DNA of 11,458 nucleotides from the NCBI GenBank assembly GCA_022837245.1, contig JALHHX010000067.1:1-11458 (forward strand), written 5' to 3'. This DNA is from Lentisphaerota bacterium. Its GTDB lineage: Bacteria > Verrucomicrobiota > Kiritimatiellia > RFP12 > UBA3636. Shown here piece after piece: positions 6,713-11,458 of the stretch. The translations under genes were made by a program, and so were the position numbers. The notes under the pieces are model-generated. The model searched no databases and was not told the origin of the DNA. It saw only the letters and a program-made list of their open reading frames with translations. How positions within the stretch are numbered: position 1 is the stretch's first letter; each line of letters opens with the position of its first letter.

Positions 6713-7369
6713 ATGAATGAAGTTCGCGATACCAAGAAGATTCTCCCGGCGTATTGGCATATTCTGGATGCGGCCCGCGAGCTTTTCGCAGAGCTTGGCT
6801 ACCGGGACACCACGGTGAGATTGATCGCCAGGAAGGCCGAAGTCAACGGGGCGTCCGTCAACTACTATTTCCGCTCCAAGGAATCGCTCTACGAGACGAT
6901 TTTCAGCGAGGCGTTCGAAAAAGTCAGCAAACCTCAAATGGGATTGGTGGCGACCGTGAAAGACCAGGGCACTTGGGAGGCGGCGCTGGATGCTTGGGTG
7001 GGTTTCATGCTTGGGCTTTTTCTGAGCGAAGACGAGGAGTCATCGTTGATCCGCAAACTCGTCGCCCGCGAGCGTAGCATGCCGACGCAGTTCTGCGCGG
7101 ATTTATTCAATTCTTTTTTCAATCCCACGATCGACATTCTGCGCAAGTTGCTGAAGATGGCGATGCCAGACTCCGCGCCTGAGGAGTTGCATGCGGCGTT
7201 TGTCTCGTTCCTTGGGCAGTGCACATGCTTCTTGAACCGCGATCCACCGTGGGACAAGATAGTGGTTTGCGATTTAGTGTCTCGCCAGGAATGGATAGAG
7301 CTTATGCGGCGGCAAATAGTAGGCAACATCAAGACGCGCCTCTCCTTCAAAACCGCCAGCATAATGTGA
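6713..7369 (+). CDS. TetR-family transcriptional regulator, CecR (YbiH)-like
   Basis: A 218-residue DNA-binding repressor. The N-terminal helix-turn-helix spans about residues 12-62, with AARELFAELGYRDTTVRLIA, then ASVNYYFRSKESLYETIF, the classic TetR recognition helix and following segment. The remaining 150 residues resemble the CecR (DUF1956) ligand domain, with LIRKLVARERSMPT and a FLGQCTCF motif near the end. E. coli CecR has a similar length (223) and controls the ybhGFSR ABC exporter. Here two YbhS/YbhR-like permeases lie 1.7 kb away on the opposite strand, which supports the same pairing. The ATG at 6713 has AAGGGG seven nt upstream; the longer frame from 6626 would run through the promoter and palindrome and start with non-TetR sequence. 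The effector is unknown. The TetR call is firm; the CecR subtype is likely. Confidence 0.85.
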   Translation: MNEVRDTKKILPAYWHILDAARELFAELGYRDTTVRLIARKAEVNGASVNYYFRSKESLYETIFSEAFEKVSKPQMGLVATVKDQGTWEAALDAWVGFMLGLFLSEDEESSLIRKLVARERSMPTQFCADLFNSFFNPTIDILRKLLKMAMPDSAPEELHAAFVSFLGQCTCFLNRDPPWDKIVVCDLVSRQEWIELMRRQIVGNIKTRLSFKTASIM

Positions 7370-7408
7370 CCCGAAGGCACTCCCTCCGCCACGGATCCTC
7401 GCTGTATT

Positions 7409-7437
7409 ACTACAAATAAAACCTCAACGTTTATAAT
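7409..7437 (+). promoter_or_regulatory. Promoter with perfect TATAAT abutting the glycosidase start
   Basis: TATAAT (7432-7437) is a perfect -10 box ending 5 nt before the ATG at 7443. A poor -35 candidate, ACTACA (7409-7414), lies 17 nt upstream. Transcription would begin at or next to the start codon, and no Shine-Dalgarno sequence is present. Positions 7410-7442 are strongly AT-rich compared with the flanks. Confidence 0.45.
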
Positions 7438-7442
7438 AAACA

Positions 7443-8780
7443 ATGCCCACCATAACCAAAATTGATTTTACAGAGAATGTCGGAAAAATAAATCCCGCCC
7501 TGCACTCATCCGGCTTCGCGCCTGTGCTTTATCCGCGCGGTTTTTACACCGTGGACGAAGAGTTGAAGTCGCTAAATCTCTATTCCGCGCGCACCCACGA
7601 CTGGGCCCTAGTCAACCACGGCCAGCGCATCGTCGACACCCACTTCGTTTTCCCGCTTATACATGCGGATCCATCCGATCCCCAAAACTACTATTTCGAC
7701 GCCACGGATGCGGCCCTGAAGCTCGCCCAGGATGTCGGCATGAAGATATTCTACCGCATGGGGACTAGCATCGAGCACACCGGCGACGTACACTTCAACA
7801 CCAAGCCTCCGGCAGATCCGGAAAAGTATGCCGAGGTGCTCGCGGGCATCGTGCGCCACTACACACAAGGCTGGGCCAAAGGATTCGAGTGGGATATTCA
7901 GTACTGGGAAATTTGGAACGAGCCCGATCTTCACGGCGCATGCTGGGATGGCACCGACGAGGAATTCATCTTCCTCTTCGTCACTATCCTGAAACGTCTC
8001 AAGAAAGAGTTCCCGTCGCTGAAGATCGGCGGCCCGGCGCTTTGCGGCCCCAAAGAGGATTATCTGCGCAAACTTCTCGCCGCCTGCAAGGCCGCGGACG
8101 TGGCCCCCGACTTTATTTCATGGCATCACTATGGGGCGAACGTCGATTACCTCGTCGCCCAGCCAGCCCGCATGCGCGCCTTTCTCGATGAACTGGGTTT
8201 TGGCAACACCGAAACGTCCATCAACGAATGGCACTACATCCTGAGCTGGGACGGAGTCCATGGCTCCTCGTCTCCGGACATGCGTCGACGTGCCTTAGAG
8301 GGGCCGACCGGCCACAACAACATCGACTCTGCCGCGTTTACGCTGGCGGTGCTGTCCGGGTTCCAGCTGACACCACTCGACAGCGCCTTCTTCTACGGAT
8401 GCAGCGTGGATGGGAGCTGGGGCTTTGCAGACGCCAACCGGATGTTCAACAAGAACTTCTACGCCCTCCGCATGTTCGGGGAAATCGTTGCCGGCTATAC
8501 CGTCATCGTCAAGTGCGAATTTGCAGGCAAAACTATTTACGGGCTGGCCGCATTGTCGGACGATGGGAAAAAGGCCTGTGTCCTTCTTGTTGACTACCGG
8601 GGAACGGAGCAGGTGCTCGAAGCGGAAATAAAAGGGATCTCGAACATGAAGCGCGTGTCTGCTACTGTTCTAGACAATAACCGCGATGCAATCCCCGCCG
8701 CTGTTTCATGGGAGGACGGTCGCCTTACCTTCGTCAAAGACGATAAGCGATCCTGCGCGCTGCTGGCCAAGTTTGAGTAA
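7443..8780 (+). CDS. Intracellular glycoside hydrolase, GH39-like (clan GH-A)
   Basis: A 445-residue retaining glycosidase with a TIM barrel, resembling GH39 (beta-xylosidase / alpha-L-iduronidase family). The acid/base glutamate is E160 in YWEIWNEPD and the nucleophile is probably E262 in SINEWHY, near barrel strands 4 and 7 as expected. The N-terminus GKINPALHSSGFAPVLYPRG fits the family's opening, and WHHYG at 227-231 fits a substrate-site segment. Residues from about 355 to the end form a small C-terminal beta domain. There is no signal peptide, so it should act in the cytoplasm on imported oligosaccharides or glycosides. It is on the same strand as the regulator, 73 nt downstream, but appears to have its own promoter. 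The substrate cannot be told; another clan GH-A family (GH5, GH30 or GH51-like) is possible but less likely. Confidence 0.82.
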   Translation: MPTITKIDFTENVGKINPALHSSGFAPVLYPRGFYTVDEELKSLNLYSARTHDWALVNHGQRIVDTHFVFPLIHADPSDPQNYYFDATDAALKLAQDVGMKIFYRMGTSIEHTGDVHFNTKPPADPEKYAEVLAGIVRHYTQGWAKGFEWDIQYWEIWNEPDLHGACWDGTDEEFIFLFVTILKRLKKEFPSLKIGGPALCGPKEDYLRKLLAACKAADVAPDFISWHHYGANVDYLVAQPARMRAFLDELGFGNTETSINEWHYILSWDGVHGSSSPDMRRRALEGPTGHNNIDSAAFTLAVLSGFQLTPLDSAFFYGCSVDGSWGFADANRMFNKNFYALRMFGEIVAGYTVIVKCEFAGKTIYGLAALSDDGKKACVLLVDYRGTEQVLEAEIKGISNMKRVSATVLDNNRDAIPAAVSWEDGRLTFVKDDKRSCALLAKFE

Positions 8781-8822
8781 TCACGCGCTCAAGACCACGG
8801 ATTTCGGTGCCAGACTACGGCT

Positions 8823-9110
8823 CTATTGCAATCCCGCGCACAGGTTCATGTAATCTGGTGTTTTTGTCTCAGGATTACAATAACCGCATGTGGTATGGTG
8901 GTGGCTTTGCCACTGCACGGCTTCGCGTTCGAAACCGGAGGCGCTGAGGATGGGGCTTTGCTCAAGCGCGATAGCTGTGGCGTCGGCCAGTGCTAGGCGG
9001 TTGGTGGCGGGGGCGTCGACCGCGAAACCTGGGGCGGCCGCCATGAAGATAGCGGCGAGCAGGGAGCAGCTGGCGAGGCGGATTAAGAGTGCGGTGTTAT
9101 TTTGTGACAC
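8823..9110 (-). pseudogene. Truncated TolC-like outer membrane efflux protein gene
   Basis: This minus-strand frame opens with GTG (9108-9110), ten nt after TAGGAG, which overlaps the stop of the upstream permease, so it is placed like the next operon gene. It encodes 95 residues. A signal peptide is plausible at 1-31 (hydrophobic LASCSLLAAIFMAAAPGFA). RLALADATAIALEQSPIL at 38-55 matches the usual start of TolC/OEP outer membrane factors, which number 400-500 residues. After about residue 66 the sequence (WQSHHHTTCGYC onward) no longer resembles the family, and a TAG ends it at 8823-8825. I read it as a remnant cut off near 8913, where a small perfect hairpin, GTGGC-TTT-GCCAC (8901-8913), lies. 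The intact protein would form the outer membrane channel of the exporter. Confidence 0.6.
8824..8882. repeat. Imperfect inverted repeat flanking the decayed gene end
   Basis: TATTGCAATCC (8824-8834) and GGATTACAATA (8872-8882) match as inverted repeats at 10 of 11 positions around 37 nt. Inside, TGTAATC (8849-8855) also pairs perfectly with GATTACA (8873-8879). This lies between the glycosidase and the last recognisable part of the outer-membrane-factor gene. It could be an insertion scar or a folded transcript end. Confidence 0.4.
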
Positions 9111-9123
9111 GGCGTGTTTTCTC

Positions 9124-10260
9124 CTAAACGGTGGTTTTATGGAAGCGGCGTGATGCGAACCAAAGGGTTAAGATGCCCATAGTCGCGAGGGCGAGCATCT
9201 GGGGCCACAGGATGGAGACCCCGATACCCTTGAGGAATATGCCGCGGATGATGATCAGGAAATATCGCAACGGATTCAGGTATGTGAACCACTGCACGAT
9301 GAGAGGCATGTTGGCGATGGGAAACATGAAGCCGGAGAGGAGCACGGCGGGGAAGTAGAAGAAAAAAGTGCTCATCATAGCCTGCTGCTGGGTCTGGCTG
9401 ATGGTCGAGATTATGAGACCGATGCCGAGAGTGGTCATGATGAAGAGGCCCGAGGCTGCAAGGAGCAGCATCAAGTTGCCACGGATCGGGACGTCGAACC
9501 AGAAGACGCATATCAGGGCGATGACGATCACGTCGATGAAGCCGATGATCGCGAATGGCAGACTCTTGCCGAGGATGAATTCACCCGGGGTTATGGGCGT
9601 GACCATGACCTGCTCCATCGTGCCGACTTCTTTTTCGCGGACGACGGCCATGCTAGTGAGCATCAGGGTGATGAGCATGACTAGCATGGCGATGACTCCC
9701 GGGACGTAGAAGTTGCGGCTTTCCAGGTTTTCGTTGAACCAGGCTCGAGTTTCGATTTCAACGCCGGGCATGGATGCGGCGACACGCCCGCGCTGCCTGG
9801 CGAGGCGGCTTGCTAGAACTTCGCGCGAAAACGCGCCTGCTATGCGGGAGCTGTAGTCCAGCACGATGCCGGCGGTGTTGGAGTCGGTTCCGTCGAGCAA
9901 TACCTGCAGCTGGGCGGAGCGACTCCCTAATAGATCTTTCTCGAAACCCTTGTTCATGCGCAGCACGGCGCGGACATCGCCGCGGTCGAGAAGGCCGCGC
10001 ACTTCGTCGTCAGCGCCGGGAGTCGAGACGATTTCAAAATAGCCCGAATTTTCGAAGCGCGCCACAAGCTCGCGGCTGGCGGAGCTGTTGTCGAGATCGT
10101 AAACCGCCGTGGCGACGTTGCGGACGTCGGTCGTGACTGCGTACCCGAAGACGAGCGCCTGTATGATTGGCATAAGAAAGATCACGCCCTTCATTTTTGG
10201 ATCGCGGAAGACGTGTATGAATTCTTTGATCGTCATGCGTTTGACACGTTCAATCTTCAT
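9124..10260 (-). CDS. ABC-2 type transporter permease, YbhR-like
   Basis: A 378-residue inner-membrane permease of the ABC-2 class (ABC2_membrane_3). It has one N-terminal membrane helix (about 24-44), then a large extracytoplasmic domain to about 180. Five further helices follow near 185-208, 228-255, 262-285, 296-316 and 350-368. Family signatures include VVREKEVGTMEQVMVTPITP after the second helix, which contacts the ATPase, and LLSGFMFPIANMP near 307-319. The length is normal. Its ATG overlaps the stop of the preceding permease (ATGA, 10257-10260), so the two are translationally coupled and probably form a heterodimer like YbhS-YbhR. Its ATPase is not in the window. The cargo may be a drug or envelope molecule; this is inference from the family and the CecR-type regulator. 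Confidence 0.9.
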   Translation of the reverse strand: MKIERVKRMTIKEFIHVFRDPKMKGVIFLMPIIQALVFGYAVTTDVRNVATAVYDLDNSSASRELVARFENSGYFEIVSTPGADDEVRGLLDRGDVRAVLRMNKGFEKDLLGSRSAQLQVLLDGTDSNTAGIVLDYSSRIAGAFSREVLASRLARQRGRVAASMPGVEIETRAWFNENLESRNFYVPGVIAMLVMLITLMLTSMAVVREKEVGTMEQVMVTPITPGEFILGKSLPFAIIGFIDVIVIALICVFWFDVPIRGNLMLLLAASGLFIMTTLGIGLIISTISQTQQQAMMSTFFFYFPAVLLSGFMFPIANMPLIVQWFTYLNPLRYFLIIIRGIFLKGIGVSILWPQMLALATMGILTLWFASRRFHKTTV

Positions 10261-11372
10261 GACGCCACCTTCATTTTGAATTTACGGATGCAGAGGGTCA
10301 GCACGACAACTCCGAAGAGCGTCAGCAGAAGTGCTTCCGGCCAGAGGATTTCGAGGCCGACTCCCTTGAGGTATATCCCCTTGAGGATGGCTATGAAGTA
10401 GCGGGCGGGGATTATGTGGGTCAAGATCTGGAGCGGCGGCGGCATGTTGTCGATGGCGTACATAAATCCGGAGAGGAGAAACGACGGCAGGAACGTCACG
10501 ATCATCGCAAGCTGGCTGGCCAATAGCTGGCTCTTGGTGACGATGCTTATGAGCATGCCCACGGATAGGACGCCGACAAGGAAGACCGCCGACACTCCGA
10601 AGAGCAGTCCCACGCTCCCTCTAAACGGCACGTGGAAGACGAATTCGCCCATCAAGACTGCCAGCAGCACATCGACCATACCTATTGTGAAGTACGGTAT
10701 CATCTTGCCGATTATCAGCTCCGGGCCGCGCATCGGAGTGGAGAGAAGCTGCTCCATCGTGCCGCTCTCCCATTCGCGGGCCATGGTGAGCGAGGTCAGC
10801 AGGGCGGCGATGACGGCCATGATCACGGCGATAAGCCCGGGGATGATGTAGTTGCGGGAGACCAGGCCGGCGTTGTACCAGACGCGCGGGCGGACTTCGA
10901 CGGGATCGGCTGGGAACATTCCGCCGTAGCGTGCGGTGGCCTGCGAGGCGACTTGGCGCGAGTAAATGGCCGCGACGGCGCGGGCGTAGCCCATGGCGAT
11001 CATGGCGGTGTTGGCGTCGCTGCCGTCCACGATCATCTGCACGGCCACCTCGCGTCCGGCCGTGAGCTCGGTCGCGAAATCTACCGGCACCACAATCGCC
11101 GCCATCGCGCGGCGCGAGTCAATGGCCTCTTCTATCTCATGGTAGTCGCCGGCATTGCCACGGATGCTGAAGTATTCGGAACCATCGAAGCGGCTGATCA
11201 GCTCGCGGCTTTGCGGCGTGGCGCTTTGATCCCACACCACAATGGGAGCGTTGTCGACATCGAGTGTCAAGGCATAGCCGAAAAGCACCAGCATGAGCAT
11301 TGGGATCGCAATGGCCATGCCGAGGCTGCGTGGGTCGCGAAGCACGTGGACGGCCTCCTTCAGGGATTCCAA
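10257..11372 (-). CDS. ABC-2 type transporter permease, YbhS-like
   Basis: The first permease of the pair, 371 residues from the TTG at 11370-11372. It has the same architecture as its partner: helix near 17-38, extracytoplasmic domain to about 173, and helices near 174-198, 222-243, 252-275, 285-303 and 345-362. Hallmarks are HVLRDPRSLGMAIAIP at 9-24, MAREWESGTMEQLLSTP at 197-213 and LLSGFMYAIDNMPPP at 299-313. The two permeases share the same layout and several motifs, so they are paralogues from an old duplication. The start is uncertain: the only good ribosome binding site (AGGAGAGGG, 11395-11403) suits an in-frame CTG at 11388-11390, which would give 377 residues. The frame stays open to a TGA at 11421-11423. 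The ATPase and HlyD-like partner would be expected upstream, beyond 11458. Confidence 0.9.
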   Translation of the reverse strand: MESLKEAVHVLRDPRSLGMAIAIPMLMLVLFGYALTLDVDNAPIVVWDQSATPQSRELISRFDGSEYFSIRGNAGDYHEIEEAIDSRRAMAAIVVPVDFATELTAGREVAVQMIVDGSDANTAMIAMGYARAVAAIYSRQVASQATARYGGMFPADPVEVRPRVWYNAGLVSRNYIIPGLIAVIMAVIAALLTSLTMAREWESGTMEQLLSTPMRGPELIIGKMIPYFTIGMVDVLLAVLMGEFVFHVPFRGSVGLLFGVSAVFLVGVLSVGMLISIVTKSQLLASQLAMIVTFLPSFLLSGFMYAIDNMPPPLQILTHIIPARYFIAILKGIYLKGVGLEILWPEALLLTLFGVVVLTLCIRKFKMKVAS

Positions 11373-11394
11373 ATCAATTTTTTCGCGCAGAAAT

Positions 11395-11403
11395 CCCTCT
11401 CCT
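11395..11403 (-). promoter_or_regulatory. Strong ribosome binding site upstream of the first permease
   Basis: On the minus strand AGGAGAGGG lies eight nt (counted from AGGAG) before CTG 11390, but about 26 nt before the TTG at 11372. This argues for initiation at CTG, a rare start codon. Confidence 0.55.
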
Positions 11404-11416
11404 AAACACCGTTGAT

Positions 11417-11437
11417 TCAGTCAATAAGGCTGACTGA
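11417..11437. promoter_or_regulatory. Perfect 7-7-7 inverted repeat upstream of the exporter genes
   Basis: TCAGTCA (11417-11423) and TGACTGA (11431-11437) are perfect inverted repeats separated by seven nt. A further small dyad, TTGA-N5-TCAA (11412-11424), overlaps the left arm. The element lies 27 nt upstream of the likely CTG start and 14 nt beyond the ribosome binding site, where an operator would sit if the permease genes have their own promoter. It could instead be a transcript hairpin between this operon and an upstream gene. Confidence 0.45.
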
Positions 11438-11458
11438 CGGAATAACAAAACAAAAAAA

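Noticed and set aside
10632..11405. 257-codon open frame on the plus strand
   Set aside because: It lies antisense to the first permease, whose membrane helices and ABC-2 motifs are clear. Its histidine-, aspartate- and glycine-rich translation is typical of a shadow frame in GC-rich DNA.
1..11458. CRISPR array, tRNA/rRNA genes, integrase or transposase
   Set aside because: I found no regularly spaced repeats, no recognisable RNA gene arms and no recombinase motifs on either strand.

Overview
The window is about 11.5 kb of fairly GC-rich bacterial chromosome, and seven substantial genes can be read. The gene mix is a DUF4838-like glycan protein beside a metal-dependent amidohydrolase, an intracellular GH39-type glycosidase, a DedA/ATP-grasp fusion, and housekeeping prfB and yicC. 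Together with Gram-negative envelope export genes, this suggests a polysaccharide-degrading Gram-negative bacterium, possibly of the PVC group (Lentisphaerota, Kiritimatiellota or Verrucomicrobiota). That assignment rests on gene style only. I see no rRNA, tRNA, CRISPR array, integrase or transposase.

Layout. Positions 3-2234 (+) hold the 3' part of a probable DUF4838-type secreted glycan protein, followed 18 nt later by an amidohydrolase with a strong ribosome binding site; the two look like one catabolic operon. Positions 2235-2272 are three short GTTTCATCC-type repeats. Positions 2343-4391 (+) are prfB and yicC, 20 nt apart. prfB encodes release factor 2 and carries the classic programmed +1 frameshift: the first 25 codons (2343-2417) lie in another frame and end at an in-frame UGA (2418-2420). 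A simple ORF call would therefore start too late. A 250-nt AT-rich gap follows. Positions 4642-6384 (+) are a fusion of a DedA (SNARE-associated) membrane domain to a D-Ala-D-Ala ligase/cyanophycin-synthetase-like ATP-grasp enzyme, followed by a hairpin.

Positions 6713-7369 (+) are a TetR-family regulator of the CecR (YbiH) type, with palindromes on both sides of its probable promoter. Positions 7443-8780 (+) are a GH39-like glycosidase whose start lies 5 nt after a perfect TATAAT with no ribosome binding site, so its mRNA may be leaderless. The rest is on the minus strand: two overlapping ABC-2 permeases (about 11390 to 9124) resembling the YbhS/YbhR pair, then a short ORF (9110-8823) that starts like a TolC-type outer membrane factor but loses similarity after about 66 residues. 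In Escherichia coli CecR controls the ybhGFSR exporter, so regulator and permeases here probably form one drug or envelope-stress export system, with the ATPase and HlyD-like adaptor expected beyond the right edge. The GH39 gene sits between regulator and exporter, and the broken outer-membrane gene marks a rearrangement or decay point.

The least ordinary elements are the DedA-ATP-grasp fusion, the decayed tail of the exporter operon, and the candidate operators at the regulator and at the exporter promoter. Nothing in the window clearly forms an entirely unknown multi-gene system.
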